NCBI RefSeq assembly: GCF_008122205.1
Contig: NZ_PHNJ01000002.1
Location: forward strand, 310,001 to 374,000
DNA length: 64,000 nt
DNA from: Natronococcus pandeyae
GTDB taxonomy: Archaea; Halobacteriota; Halobacteria; Halobacteriales; Natrialbaceae
Direction: 5' to 3'
Both the position numbers and the translations under genes were made by a program. The first letter of the stretch is position 1; each line of letters starts with the position of its first letter. Below the pieces are notes generated by a model. The model worked only from the letters and a program-made list of their open reading frames with translations. It did not search any database and was not told the origin of the DNA. This document shows, in pieces, positions 52,028-61,576 of the stretch.

Positions 52028-53389
52028 TCAGGGCCGTTCGTACGCACCCTCGCGCTCGAGCTCGCCCCGTCTCTGCAGGATCGCTGGCGTCCGGCAGATC
52101 CCCGGCGCGCCGGTCACCTGCGGTACCGTACAGTTGTTACAGCTCTCACAGAGGACGCGCGCGGTTTCGTTCCTCTCCCGGCTCTCACGCTCCGTCTCGA
52201 GCAGCCGTGCGCCGAGTCGCGGCTCGGCGTAGAACGGACGCGCCATGCCGACCATGTCGCAGGCCGTCGGTTCGTCGTCGCGCTTGCTGTCCTTTCCCAG
52301 AAGTCGATCCATCTCCTCGCGTTCGCGAATCCCGCCTTCGGCGAGGACGGGGATCGACACCTGCTCGCGAACACGGCGGCAGAAATCCTCGTTCCAGGCC
52401 GGCTCGAAGTCGTACTGGAGCGCCTGCACGCGATTCGCCGCGGACACGAGCCGTTTCCGCAGCGCCCCGCCGAAGGCCGCGTCGTACTCCTCCTGTAAGG
52501 CCTCGTTCTCCCAGGCCCGGTCGGGGTACTCCCCCCTGGTGATGCTCATGTCCCAGACGACCGATGTCCGGACGGGAACGACCGCGTCGTAGCCGATCCG
52601 CTCGAGCCGTCGGGCGATCTCGACGCCGTCCTCGAGCGACAGCTTCTGCCGGACGACCGGCGCGGGCGGGGCGGGCGTCTCGGCCGGGACCTTCGTGATC
52701 AGCGGCACGTCGCCGGCCCGGTCGCGGATCTCGTCGTGGACGACCGCGAGAAATCGGAGTCGAGCCTCGGGCGACCCCCCGAACTGGTCGTCGCGCCGGT
52801 TGTAGAACGGCGAGAGGAACTGCTGGACGATTCCCATGTTCGCGCCCGCGAGGTGAATTCCATCGTAGCCCGCGTCGGCGGCGTGGCCCGCCGCGCGACC
52901 GAAATCCGCGGCCAGCTCGTACACCTCCTCGGTCGTGAGGACGTGCGGATCGTACGAGAGAAACCCCGCGCGGTCGAGTGCCCGCAGCTGCCAGGGCGGC
53001 TCCGAGACCGCGAGTTGCTCGAGGTCCGGATGCTCGCGGCGGTACTCGGCGTGCCAGGTCTCCATGCTCCGCAGTCCGCCGTGCTCGAGTTGCAGGAAAA
53101 TTCGGCCGCCGTGGTCGTGGATGCGGTCGGTCAGCTTCGACAGCCGGGAGACGAAGTCGGGATCGTGGACGCGCGTCATCCCCGGCGCCGCGCAGCCGCC
53201 GTCACCGCGAACGATCGTCGCCCCCTGGCAGACGAGGCCGACGCCCGACGCGGCGGCCGGTTCGAGGTCCTCGATTAGCGTCTCGACGGCGTCCGGACCG
53301 TTGCCGGCGCACTCGAGCAGCGGCGCGCGGTAGAGCCGGTTCGGAATCTCGACGCCGCCGATCTCGAGCGGCTCCTCGAGGGTCGCCAT
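52028..53389 (-). CDS. NADH:flavin oxidoreductase of the Old Yellow Enzyme / dienoyl-CoA reductase type
   Basis: 453 aa. An (alpha/beta)8 FMN barrel: N-terminal EIPNRLYRAPLLECAG, ASGVGLVCQGATIV, FLQLEHGG, AGHAADAGYDGIHLAGANMGIVQQFLSPFYNRRDDQFGG (about 165-205, the family substrate motif) and PVLAEGGI. The C-terminus holds VLCESCNNC and APGICR, a [4Fe-4S] motif as in 2,4-dienoyl-CoA reductase, but the second NAD-binding domain is missing. So it is a single-barrel enzyme with a cluster, expected to reduce an alkene or dienoyl substrate. Monocistronic. Confidence 0.9.
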   Translation of the reverse strand: MATLEEPLEIGGVEIPNRLYRAPLLECAGNGPDAVETLIEDLEPAAASGVGLVCQGATIVRGDGGCAAPGMTRVHDPDFVSRLSKLTDRIHDHGGRIFLQLEHGGLRSMETWHAEYRREHPDLEQLAVSEPPWQLRALDRAGFLSYDPHVLTTEEVYELAADFGRAAGHAADAGYDGIHLAGANMGIVQQFLSPFYNRRDDQFGGSPEARLRFLAVVHDEIRDRAGDVPLITKVPAETPAPPAPVVRQKLSLEDGVEIARRLERIGYDAVVPVRTSVVWDMSITRGEYPDRAWENEALQEEYDAAFGGALRKRLVSAANRVQALQYDFEPAWNEDFCRRVREQVSIPVLAEGGIREREEMDRLLGKDSKRDDEPTACDMVGMARPFYAEPRLGARLLETERESRERNETARVLCESCNNCTVPQVTGAPGICRTPAILQRRGELEREGAYERP

Positions 53390-53500
53390 GCCTGAAACGT
53401 ATCACGTCGCCGCACAAGAGGGTAGCGCCGCCTCCGCAACCGATGACACCGGCTGACACACCGCCCCCGGTTTCAAGTATACCGGAGCCGATCGGAGGGT

Positions 53501-54031
53501 ATGCCGGGTGTGACCTTTCTTCGAGGCGACCTCGTGGAACTGCGACCGATCGAGTGCGACGACGCCGCGTTCCTGGCTGGCCTCGTCAACGATCCGCGGA
53601 TCCGTCGCTACCTCGGGACCGCCGACCCGCTGAACCGAACCCAGAAGCGCGAGCGGATCGAGTCGCTCGACGACGCCGAGGAACTGCAGTTCGTGATCGC
53701 CGTCGACGGGGAGCCCGTGGGATCGATCGGGCTGTACGAGCCTAACGAAACCTGGGGGACGACCGAACTCGGCTACATGATCGATCCGGATCACTGGGGA
53801 GAGGGGTACGCAACGGACGCGGTCTCGCAGGCGTGTCGCTACGCGTTCGCCGAACGACGATTCGAGAAGGTGTCGGCCAGCGTGTACGAGACCAACCCCG
53901 CCTCGCGTCGCGTCCTCGAGAAGGCGGGGTTCACCGAGGAGGGGCGGCTCCGCGACGAGGCGTTCGTCGAGGGTGACCGCGTCGACCTCCATCGGTACGG
54001 ACTGCTGGCCGAGGAGTGGTTCGAGGGGTAA
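53501..54031 (+). CDS. GNAT N-acetyltransferase, RimJ/RimL type
   Basis: 176 aa. It begins GVTFLRGDLVELRPIECDDAAFLAGLVNDPRIRRYLG, then EPVGSIGLYEPNETWGTTELGYMIDPDHWGEGYATDAVSQACRYAF (about 68-115, with the motif A WGEGYATDA loop) and YETNPASRRVLEKAGFTEEGRLRDE. This is the ribosomal-protein-alanine acetyltransferase-like subgroup, acting on proteins or small amines. Divergent from the flavin oxidoreductase gene, convergent with the ADH gene. Confidence 0.92.
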   Translation: MPGVTFLRGDLVELRPIECDDAAFLAGLVNDPRIRRYLGTADPLNRTQKRERIESLDDAEELQFVIAVDGEPVGSIGLYEPNETWGTTELGYMIDPDHWGEGYATDAVSQACRYAFAERRFEKVSASVYETNPASRRVLEKAGFTEEGRLRDEAFVEGDRVDLHRYGLLAEEWFEG

Positions 54032-54041
54032 GTGACCGTGC

Positions 54042-55085
54042 TCAGGGCGGGGTGATTACCGCCCGCCCCTCGATCTCGCGGTGCTCGAGCCGTTCGGCGA
54101 CGGTGTTGATCTCGTCGAGATCGTAGACCTCGGTACGCAGTTCGACGTCGCCGCGGTCGACAAGCGCGACGAGCTCCTGGAGTTCGGCGTACTTGCCGAC
54201 GAGCGTCCCCTTGAAGGAGAACTCGCCGTTGACCAGTGCCTGGCAGGGTTCGTGGATGTGGCCGCCGTAGCCGATCACGTGGTGGTCGCCGCCCGCGGCG
54301 ACCATCTCCGGTGCGGTCGCGGTCGTCTCGTCGGCGCCGACGAAGTCGAGCACCTGCTGGGCCCCCTCGTCGTCGGTCAGGTCCATGATGGCGCTCGGGA
54401 GGTCCTCGTCGGTCGAGTTGATCGTGTGGCGGGCGCCGAGCTCTTCGGCTAGCTCGAGCGCTTCGTCCTTGATGTCCGCGGCGACGACGTCCGCGGCGCT
54501 CATCGCGTCGAGACACTGCAGGCCGATGTGGCCGAGCCCGCCAACGCCGATGACGACGCAGGTGTCGCCGGGATTGAGCTCGTGGACGGCCTTCTTCGCG
54601 GCGTGGTAGGCCGTGATCCCCGCGTCGGCGTGGGGAGCGATCTCCGTCGGATCGACCCCGTCGGGGAGCGGGATGACCGCGCGCTCGTTGGTCTGGAGGT
54701 ACTCGGCGAAGCCGCCGTCGGTCGTCAGTCCGTTGAACGCGCTGTTCTCGCAGTACATGTCCTCGCCGAGCCGGCAGGGGCGGCAGATACCGCAGGTCTG
54801 GACCGGATGGCAAATTACCGGATCGCCCTCCTCGACCAGCGTCACCTCGTCGCCGACCTCGGCGACGATACCGGCGTTCTCGTGGCCCAGCGTCATCGGC
54901 AGGTCCTGCGGGGCGTACTCCTCCCACATCCCCTCGATGATGTGGTTGTCCGTCTGGCACCAGCCGGCGCCTTCGACTTCTACCAGAACCTGATCCGAGC
55001 GTTCGAGATCCGGCCGATCGACGTCGTCGATCTCGAGAGCCTCACTCATCTCGTCGGTGTACTCGTGGAGTCTGGCTGCTTGCAT
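54042..55085 (-). CDS. Zinc-dependent alcohol dehydrogenase (MDR family)
   Basis: 347 aa. Catalytic zinc: VEGAGWCQTDNHIIEG and LGHENAGIVAEVGD; structural zinc: CGICRPCRLGEDMYC (four Cys, about 97-111). Cofactor motif GVGGLGHIGLQCLDAM (about 179-194) is NAD(P)-type. It should oxidise alcohols to aldehydes or ketones. It is divergent from an amidohydrolase-MIP18 pair. A GTATATAC box lies in the shared promoter region (about 55132-55139), followed by a 7-bp inverted repeat. Confidence 0.94.
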   Translation of the reverse strand: MQAARLHEYTDEMSEALEIDDVDRPDLERSDQVLVEVEGAGWCQTDNHIIEGMWEEYAPQDLPMTLGHENAGIVAEVGDEVTLVEEGDPVICHPVQTCGICRPCRLGEDMYCENSAFNGLTTDGGFAEYLQTNERAVIPLPDGVDPTEIAPHADAGITAYHAAKKAVHELNPGDTCVVIGVGGLGHIGLQCLDAMSAADVVAADIKDEALELAEELGARHTINSTDEDLPSAIMDLTDDEGAQQVLDFVGADETTATAPEMVAAGGDHHVIGYGGHIHEPCQALVNGEFSFKGTLVGKYAELQELVALVDRGDVELRTEVYDLDEINTVAERLEHREIEGRAVITPP

Positions 55086-55141
55086 GGTAACACACCACAG
55101 TTCACCGCACTCATAGAAAACGTTCGCCCAAAGTATATACG

Positions 55142-55174
55142 GAGCCGACTGTCCACATGTTGCGTACTCGGCTC
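55142..55174. promoter_or_regulatory. Inverted repeat in the ADH / amidohydrolase divergent promoter
   Basis: GAGCCGA (55142-55148) and TCGGCTC (55168-55174) are perfect 7-bp inverted arms with a 19-bp spacer, immediately upstream of the ADH TATA box and 67 nt before the amidohydrolase start. A single regulator may control both directions. Confidence 0.5.
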
Positions 55175-55240
55175 TTATCTGAGAGTGTGGAACTCGACTA
55201 TATTCGTTCGAGTAATTCTGTTCCTCCTTAAAAAGAGATA

Positions 55241-56335
55241 ATGTCCATTGTTACCAATTATCGTGACGCAATGTACGAGCAAGACGGCGAATCAATCTTC
55301 GTCATCGATGCGCACGTCCACCTGTGGGACGCGACCGAGGAGAACATCAAACACCAGGGCGGGGAGGAGTTCATCCAGTGTTTCTACGACTACCACACGA
55401 CGTTCACACCGGAGGATCTCGAGTGGGAAATGGACGAATACCGGAAGTACGGTGCCGATCGAATGGTCGAGGACCTGTTCGGGAACGCCGCCGCGGACAT
55501 GGCGATCTTCCAGCCGACCTACCTCACCGACTTCTACGAGGACGGGTTCAACACGACCCACCAGAACGCCGAACTCGCGACCGAGTATCCGGAGCGGTTC
55601 GTTCTCAACGGCTCGTTCGATCCTCGAGACGGCGAGGCGGGAATGGAACACCTCGAGGAACTGCACGACACCTACGACATCCAGGGCGTCAAACTCTACA
55701 CCGCCGAGTGGCGCGGCGAGTCCAAAGGGTGGCGCCTCGACGACGAGGAGGCCTTCGAGTTCTTAGAGAAGTGTGAGGAACTCGGCATCGAGAACATCCA
55801 CCCGCACAAGGGGCCGACGATCCGGCCGCTGAACCGCGACGCCTTCGACGTCAAGGACGTCGACGACGCCGCGTCGTCGTTCCCCGACCTCAACTTCGTC
55901 GTCGAACACGTCGGACTCCCGCGACTGGACGACTTCTGCTGGATCGCCGGCCAGGAACCCAACGTCTACGGCGGACTCGCGGTCGCCGCGCCGTTCGCCC
56001 AGAACCGGCCCGGAAAGTTCTCGGAGATCCTGTCGGAACTGCTCTGGTGGCTCGGCGAGGATCGGGTCCTGTTCGGCTCGGACTACGCGATCTGGAACCC
56101 CGACTGGCTCGTCGAGGAGGTGATGGAGGCCGAACTCACCGAGGAACACCGCGCGGAGTACGGCGTCGAGTGGGACCTCGAGACGAAAAAGAAGGTGATG
56201 GGCGAGAACGCGGCCGAACTGTACGACATCGACATCGAGGCCAAGAAAGCGCAGTTCCGCGAGGACGAGATCAGCCAGCAGTTCGGCCTCGAGGACCACT
56301 ACGCGGGCGAGGAACCCGCCGCGGCGGACGACTGA
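55241..56335 (+). CDS. Amidohydrolase family protein (ACMSD-like)
   Basis: 364 aa from ATG 55241; ATG 55271 is an alternative start 10 residues later. Metal motifs: VIDAHVHLW (HxH, about 21-29), IENIHPHKGPT (His near 186-188), NFVVEHVGLPRLDDFCW with His and VLFGSDYAIWNPDWLV with the conserved Asp. It is of the amidohydrolase_2 type (ACMSD, gamma-resorcylate decarboxylase relatives). Homologues accompany MIP18-like proteins in the propane/acetone monooxygenase clusters of actinobacteria. Its stop overlaps the start of the MIP18-like gene (TGATG). Confidence 0.88.
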   Translation: MSIVTNYRDAMYEQDGESIFVIDAHVHLWDATEENIKHQGGEEFIQCFYDYHTTFTPEDLEWEMDEYRKYGADRMVEDLFGNAAADMAIFQPTYLTDFYEDGFNTTHQNAELATEYPERFVLNGSFDPRDGEAGMEHLEELHDTYDIQGVKLYTAEWRGESKGWRLDDEEAFEFLEKCEELGIENIHPHKGPTIRPLNRDAFDVKDVDDAASSFPDLNFVVEHVGLPRLDDFCWIAGQEPNVYGGLAVAAPFAQNRPGKFSEILSELLWWLGEDRVLFGSDYAIWNPDWLVEEVMEAELTEEHRAEYGVEWDLETKKKVMGENAAELYDIDIEAKKAQFREDEISQQFGLEDHYAGEEPAAADD

Positions 56336-57117
56336 TGACCGACCGCGAATCCGACGGCCCCGCCCCTCCCGTCACCCGCGAGGCCGTCCGCGACAGACTG
56401 GATTGCGTCACCGATCCGGAGCTGGATCGCTCGATCGTCGAACTCGAGTACGTCGACGCGATCGAGATCGACGGCGACCGCGTCACGATTCACGTCACCC
56501 TGCCGACGGCGTGGTGTTCGCCGGCGTTCGCCTGGATGATGGCGGCCGACGCCCGCGAGGAAGTCGAATCGCTCCCCGGCGTAGAGCGGGGCCGAATCTA
56601 CCTCCACGAACACATGCACGAGGCCGAGATCAACCGCGGCGTGAACGCGGGGCTGTCGTTCGAGGATGCGTTCCCCGACGCCGACGGGGGGATCGACCCG
56701 GTTCGGGCGGAACTCGACCGCAAAGCCAGGATCGCTCGCCAGTACGACGCCGTCGAAGTACTGCAGGAGGCGGGGCTCGATCCCGAAACGATCGTCTCGC
56801 TTCGCTTGCGCGATTTCGAACGCGCCGACCGGGACGACCGCGTCACGATCTACCTCGCGGACCGCGCCGTCGGCGTCACCGTCCCTGCGGAACCGATCGA
56901 CGACTACCTCGAGAAGGCCCGCGAAACGGGTATCACCGACGCGCCGACGGACGTGCTGTTCCGAACGCCCGAGGGCGAGCCGATCGACCCCGAGGAGTTC
57001 GAACTGGTTCACCGGCGAGGGCGACTGACCCAGGTCAACATGTCCGGTCAGGGTGGGATCTGTGACGGGCTGCGAGAAGCCAGAGAGAACCGTCTCGAGC
57101 GCACGCCGTCCGACTGA
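56335..57117 (+). CDS. MIP18/DUF59-type iron-sulfur assembly protein
   Basis: 260 aa. The N-terminal domain (about 10-100) has the DUF59 pattern: VRDRLDCVTDPELDRSIVELEYVDAIEID, VTIHVTLPTAWCSPAFAWMMAADARE with the conserved Cys of this family near residue 61, and VESLPGV. The remaining 160 residues form a separate unknown domain (QYDAVEVLQEAGLDPETIVSLRLRDFER...LVHRRGRLTQV). DUF59 proteins help assemble iron-sulfur clusters. Coupling to the amidohydrolase suggests both mature or serve one metalloenzyme. Confidence 0.85.
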   Translation: MTDRESDGPAPPVTREAVRDRLDCVTDPELDRSIVELEYVDAIEIDGDRVTIHVTLPTAWCSPAFAWMMAADAREEVESLPGVERGRIYLHEHMHEAEINRGVNAGLSFEDAFPDADGGIDPVRAELDRKARIARQYDAVEVLQEAGLDPETIVSLRLRDFERADRDDRVTIYLADRAVGVTVPAEPIDDYLEKARETGITDAPTDVLFRTPEGEPIDPEEFELVHRRGRLTQVNMSGQGGICDGLREARENRLERTPSD

Positions 57118-57150
57118 CGGCGTGCTGTTGACCCGGACGACGAAGCGACG

Positions 57151-57654
57151 CTACTTCTCGACCTCGAGCAGCGCCACCCGCTCGCGGACGAGCGCGCCGA
57201 GGCTTGCGTCGGTCGCCTCCCGTTCGGCGTCGGTGATACCGAAGAACGATTGCAAGGTCTCCTCGTCCGGCTCCTCGAGCGTCGACTCGGCGCCGACGAA
57301 CGCGTCGAGTTCTCGAACGTCCTCGAGCGCCGTCGTCTCGTCACCCTCACTGCCGTCGGCCAGCACCACCGCGTGATTCTCGCCGTCGCCGACACCCATC
57401 TCGAGCGCGCGATCGATCTGGCGGCGGCCGGCGGCGTACAACAGGATCTCGACGGCCCGGTCTCGGGCGACGTTCTCCCCGCAGTCGATCGCCCGGTCGG
57501 CCAGTTCCACGGCGCGCTCGAGATGGCGAGAGCCGGCGACGTAGCGCGCGTCGAACGCCTGTATCGTCGTCCCGTGGCGCTCGCCGATCTCGCCGAGGTC
57601 GGCGACGAACGCGTCGAGGTCGTCGATCCGGAGACGGCACTCGAGTAGCTCCAT
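57151..57654 (-). CDS. cgi121: KEOPS complex subunit Cgi121
   Basis: 167 aa. Blocks RLRIDDLDAFVADLGEIGERHGTTIQAFDARYVAGSRHLERAVELADRA (about 8-56), GENVARDRAVEILLYAAGRRQIDRALEMGVGDGENHAVVL (about 59-98) and LQSFFGITDAEREATDA are the Cgi121/TPRKB signature. It is the subunit that binds tRNA CCA ends for t6A modification. The gene overlaps the hel308 stop (TAATG), an arrangement of hel308-cgi121 also seen in other haloarchaea. No other KEOPS gene is in the window. Confidence 0.92.
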   Translation of the reverse strand: MELLECRLRIDDLDAFVADLGEIGERHGTTIQAFDARYVAGSRHLERAVELADRAIDCGENVARDRAVEILLYAAGRRQIDRALEMGVGDGENHAVVLADGSEGDETTALEDVRELDAFVGAESTLEEPDEETLQSFFGITDAEREATDASLGALVRERVALLEVEK

Positions 57655-59993
57655 TAGAAGTCACCCAGGCTGGACTGGCTCTCGTCGGATTCGGTCGCCG
57701 CCGTTGGGTCTCCGTTCGTGTCCTCGCCGTTCGAGCCCGCCGTCTTTGCGGCTGCCGACTCGGCCGGCTCGACGCCGTCCATCGACGGATCCTCCCGACC
57801 GACGTTCTCGAGGATGTTTTCGGCCGTCTTCTCCCCCTTGAGCGCGCCGAGGACGACGCTCTTGTCGGCGTTGCGGAGGTCCGCAGGCTCCTCGATGCCG
57901 ACCCCGTGCAGCTGCCGGGCGCGCTTGCGACCCACGCCGCGGACCGAGACGAGCTCGAGTAACTCCTCACTCACGCCGTGCTCGACGCGGGCGCGGGCCT
58001 CCCGGACGGCGACGGTCCACTCGCTGTCGATCTCACTCGCGAGCGACTCGGCCGCCCCCAGCAGCCACTCGGCGGTGTCGACCTTCCCCCGCAGGTCGCC
58101 GGGACCGATCTTGTATCGTTCCGTAATCGCTTCCTCGTCGTCCTCCTCGACCCAGTCCTCGAGTAACTTGCCGGTCTTCAGCGCCGCGAGCCAGTCCTCG
58201 AAGCGCTCCTCCTCGAACTCGCTCGGCGCGTCGCCCAGCAGTTCGGCCTCGCGCTCGTAGTAGAGTTCGCCGAATTTCTCGTCCTCGCCGGAGCGCAGGT
58301 AGAGTTCGTACATGTCCGGCGTCCGAGAGACGAGCTGGTAGAGGCCGAGCGCGGTCGGCCGCTCGTCGGCGTCCTCGAGTCCGTGGACGATCTCGGCGGC
58401 GCTCATGGGATCCAGGTAGAGCCGCGAGACGGTGTGACCGAGGCTGGTGGCCTCGAGGTCTTCGCTTCGCCCGCCGCTAGCGAGATCGGCGGCCGAGGTG
58501 AACGCGCCGGCGTCGTCGGCGTCGCCGCTCCTGTCGCGCTCGACGAAATCGTTCCGTTCGAGATAGTCGAGGACGTTATCCGTCACGCTCTCGAGCCGCC
58601 TCGCTTCGGTCGACTGACTCGCGTACAGCGTCGCCTCGAGGAACTCGAGCAGCCCCTCCCGCGTGCGGGCGAAGCCGGAGGCGATGGTGGCGAGCACGTG
58701 GGTCCGCAGGGCGGGTTCGGCCGCGAGTTTCGACCGGACGGCCTCGGGATCAGCCCAGATGTAGCGGTCGAACAGCTCCTGACTTTCGTCGTGGCTTTTG
58801 GCGAGCAGGACCGCCTCGCCGTAAGGGTCGAGCCCCGGTCGGCCGGCGCGGCCCATCATCTGGTGGACCTCGAGGACGTCGAGGGGCGCCATCCCGCCGG
58901 CGCTCGGATCGAAGCGGCGCCAGTCGCGGACGATGACGCGCCGGGCAGGGGTGTTCACCCCGGCCGCGAGCGTCGGCGTCGCCGAGATCACCTTCAGCAG
59001 GCGCTCGCGGAAGGCGTCCTCGACGATCGAGCGCTGGGTGCTGGAGAGCCCCGCGTGGTGAAACGCCGACCCTCGTTCGACGCAGTCGGCGAGATCCCGG
59101 CTCGTCTCCGTGTCGCTGTCCTCTCGGATCTCGTCGGCCAGTTCGACCAGTTCCGCGCGCTCGTCGTCGGTCAGTTCGCGGCTCGTCACCTGACCCAGCC
59201 TGCGCGCGGCGGCTTCGGCGTTCCGCCGGGAGTTGACGAACACGAGCGAGGAACCACCCTCCTGGACGATGTCGCGGACGAGCGCGGCCTCCTGCTTCTC
59301 GCTGCCCTCGACGGGCACCTCGCGGGTCGAGCCGTCGTCGAAGTTCAGCGCGTTTCCGTAGTGGACCCCCATCTGCAGGTCGATCGGGCGCCAGTCCGTG
59401 TCCACGAGTTCGGCGTCGAGCCAGTCGGCGATTTCGTCGGCGTTGCCGACCGTCGCCGAGAGCGCGACGGTCTGAAGCTGGGGGTTCAGTTTGCGGAGTT
59501 TGGCGAGGGTCACCTCGAGCGTCGGGCCGCGGTTCCGGTCGTCGATGAGGTGGACCTCGTCGCTGACGACGCAGGTGAGTTCGGAGAGCCAGTCGGCACC
59601 GTTGCGCACGAGCGAGTCGACCTTCTCGCTGGTGGCGACGACGATGTCTTTCGTGGCGAGCCACTCGCTGGTGCTCTCGTAGTTGCCGGTCGTCACGCCG
59701 ACGTCGACACCGAACTCCTCGTAGGCCTCGAATTCGGCCTTCTTTTCGCTCGCGAGCGCCCGCAGCGGGACGATGTAGAGTGCCGTTCCGCCGCGTTCGA
59801 TCGCCGACAGCATCGAGAGCGCGGCGATCATCGTCTTCCCGCTGGCGGTCGGGACGGCGGCGACGAGGTTCTCGCCCTCGGTCGCACCGGCCTCGACGGC
59901 CGCCGCCTGGGGCGGGTAGAGCTCCTCGATCCCCTCGCTCCGGAAGTGTTCGAGTGCGCCGGGCGGGAGCCCCGATAGCTCCTCGATATTCAT
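57654..59993 (-). CDS. hel308: Hel308 / Hjm family DNA helicase
   Basis: 779 aa from ATG 59993 ([29 protein letters not shown]). Motif [16 protein letters not shown] (about 46-60), Ia [21 protein letters not shown] (about 145-152), [51 protein letters not shown] and [22 protein letters not shown], then winged-helix, ratchet and C-terminal HhH ([16 protein letters not shown]). It unwinds lagging-strand templates at stalled forks. It precedes cgi121 in an overlapping pair and carries a disordered 50-residue tail. Confidence 0.96.
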   Translation of the reverse strand: MNIEELSGLPPGALEHFRSEGIEELYPPQAAAVEAGATEGENLVAAVPTASGKTMIAALSMLSAIERGGTALYIVPLRALASEKKAEFEAYEEFGVDVGVTTGNYESTSEWLATKDIVVATSEKVDSLVRNGADWLSELTCVVSDEVHLIDDRNRGPTLEVTLAKLRKLNPQLQTVALSATVGNADEIADWLDAELVDTDWRPIDLQMGVHYGNALNFDDGSTREVPVEGSEKQEAALVRDIVQEGGSSLVFVNSRRNAEAAARRLGQVTSRELTDDERAELVELADEIREDSDTETSRDLADCVERGSAFHHAGLSSTQRSIVEDAFRERLLKVISATPTLAAGVNTPARRVIVRDWRRFDPSAGGMAPLDVLEVHQMMGRAGRPGLDPYGEAVLLAKSHDESQELFDRYIWADPEAVRSKLAAEPALRTHVLATIASGFARTREGLLEFLEATLYASQSTEARRLESVTDNVLDYLERNDFVERDRSGDADDAGAFTSAADLASGGRSEDLEATSLGHTVSRLYLDPMSAAEIVHGLEDADERPTALGLYQLVSRTPDMYELYLRSGEDEKFGELYYEREAELLGDAPSEFEEERFEDWLAALKTGKLLEDWVEEDDEEAITERYKIGPGDLRGKVDTAEWLLGAAESLASEIDSEWTVAVREARARVEHGVSEELLELVSVRGVGRKRARQLHGVGIEEPADLRNADKSVVLGALKGEKTAENILENVGREDPSMDGVEPAESAAAKTAGSNGEDTNGDPTAATESDESQSSLGDF

Positions 59994-60135
59994 TACCCGC
60001 TGTTGGCGCGTGCCCCGGTTTAAACTGTCGTCTCCGTCGCTCCGCGGACTCGCTCGAGACGGTTCCCGTTGGCTCGGGGGGGACTGCATAAAAGACGTCT
60101 ATGGATCCGCTGATCCTCCCGACTACCGAGCGTTC

Positions 60136-60870
60136 TCACGCGTTCTGGGGGTCGTAGGTACGCTCGAGGTAGTCGACTAGCTCGTCGACGAACTCGGGAT
60201 CGTACGTCCAGAAGCCGTAGTACTGTCCGGCGCGTCGCTCCTCCGCGACCAGCGCACACTTCTGGAGATCGCTCCCTGCGCCGTCGAAGACGACGAACCA
60301 GAATGCCCCGATCTCGTCCGAATCGGGAACGACCGTCAGGTCGGTCGCTGACCGGCCCCACGTATCGTCGACGAACGCGATCGCTGTCAGCATCTCGTGG
60401 GATGCGAGGCGATCGTACACCTCGAGTTGATCGACGAGCGCTGCTTCTCTCTCGAAGCCCGCGTACAACGTTCCCTCCCCGATGCGCCACGCTCGCTCCT
60501 CGATCTCTCTGGAGGCAGCCAGCATCTGCCGCCGATCGTAGGACGCAAACAGCGTATTCTCGAGAAAATCGAACAGCTCTCGTGTGTCGACGTCGGTCGA
60601 TTCGACCGCCCACGGCAGGTGGGTCTCGGGCGAGAGGATCGCGTCGAACTGATCGAGACCCAGCGTCCCCCGGAACCCGTTGTCGGGGTCGCGAATCGCC
60701 ACGAACCCGTCGTCGAACGCTTCGGCCTGTCGATGATCGACCGTCACGTTTCGGGTCGTAAACTGCCGCTCGAGTTCGGCTGCGACGGCGGGCTCGGCGG
60801 TGTACACCTCGAGCCGTTTCCGCTCGCGTTCGACGCTCTCGAGTGCATCTCGCAGGCTGTCGATCGTCAT
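60136..60870 (-). CDS. DICT sensory domain protein
   Basis: 244 aa. The DICT domain is evident: SLRDALESVERERKRLEVYT, VTVDHRQAEAFDDGFVAIRD, the central AILSPETHLPWAVESTDVDTRELFDFLENTLFASYDRRQMLAASREIEERAWRIGEGTLYAGFE (about 84-147) and WTYDPEFVDELVDYLERTY at the C-terminus. DICT domains sense signals, often with light or redox signalling proteins. Its ATG overlaps the stop of the HTH gene upstream, so the two are translated together as a sensor-regulator pair. Confidence 0.87.
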   Translation of the reverse strand: MTIDSLRDALESVERERKRLEVYTAEPAVAAELERQFTTRNVTVDHRQAEAFDDGFVAIRDPDNGFRGTLGLDQFDAILSPETHLPWAVESTDVDTRELFDFLENTLFASYDRRQMLAASREIEERAWRIGEGTLYAGFEREAALVDQLEVYDRLASHEMLTAIAFVDDTWGRSATDLTVVPDSDEIGAFWFVVFDGAGSDLQKCALVAEERRAGQYYGFWTYDPEFVDELVDYLERTYDPQNA

Positions 60871-61223
60871 TCTTCGACTCCAAGGACGGTAAAGAGGACT
60901 GGCGGTACGTCGACGTCGCTAACCGCTTTCTCGTCGGGGTCGAACGTGAGCAACTCGTGGTCGTCGAGTCGCGGCAGCACCGAGTGGTAGAGGTGGACGT
61001 ACGCGCGCTCGTAGTCCGACTCGGTTCCGAACCGGCTCTCGTCGACGGCGGTTTTGCCGACGATCACCGTCGCGAGTTCCCCGAGCGTTGCGTTCGGGTG
61101 GTCGTACAGATAGGCTACCGTAATGCGAACGTTTCGATCGGAGAGGAGTTCGAGCAGCTCGTCGATGGATCGCTCGGTGTCGTTCGTAGAAAGGAGAGAG
61201 AGATTCTCGAGATAGTTATCCAT
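60867..61223 (-). CDS. Haloarchaeal HTH protein (DUF7344-type)
   Basis: 118 aa from ATG 61223 (MDNYLENLSLLSTNDTERSI). The core DELLELLSDRNVRITVAYLYDHPNATLGELATVIVG...RAYVHLYHSVLPRLDDHELLTFDPDEKAV (about 20-104) is a winged-helix of the type used by DUF7344 proteins, which are frequent partners of DICT sensors. It ends VLGVEE, overlapping the DICT gene by four bases. Likely a DNA-binding partner for DICT. The longer reading frame into the upstream region has no conserved sequence. Confidence 0.82.
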   Translation of the reverse strand: MDNYLENLSLLSTNDTERSIDELLELLSDRNVRITVAYLYDHPNATLGELATVIVGKTAVDESRFGTESDYERAYVHLYHSVLPRLDDHELLTFDPDEKAVSDVDVPPVLFTVLGVEE

Positions 61224-61576
61224 TGGAGCTACCACCCGGTACAGTGGCCCTTCGTATAAGTCGTGTTCCGAATCCGAACGACTGTATCTAACACTGACAG
61301 CTCGTACTATTTCGAACGAAACGAAAAACGAACAGGGGGTGAACCCACGACCTAATACGACTCGTTTCGTGTACCGGCGGCCCGGTCGCCGACGGGAGTT
61401 GCTGGCCGTCTCGAGTACCACGCCGTGAACAGACAGGGAACGACGGTCCCGACGAGAGTGGTGAACGACAGTGGGACTGTTCGAACGACCGTGGTTTGCT
61501 CCCTCGATCAACTGCGTTCGTCCGATTCTGCGGCTGTGTTCAGATACGACTGTGAGTACTCAGTGTCCGGTGAGAC

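Noticed and set aside
58383-59978. 531-aa frame opposite hel308
   Set aside because: Shadow of the helicase reading frame; no recognisable domain.
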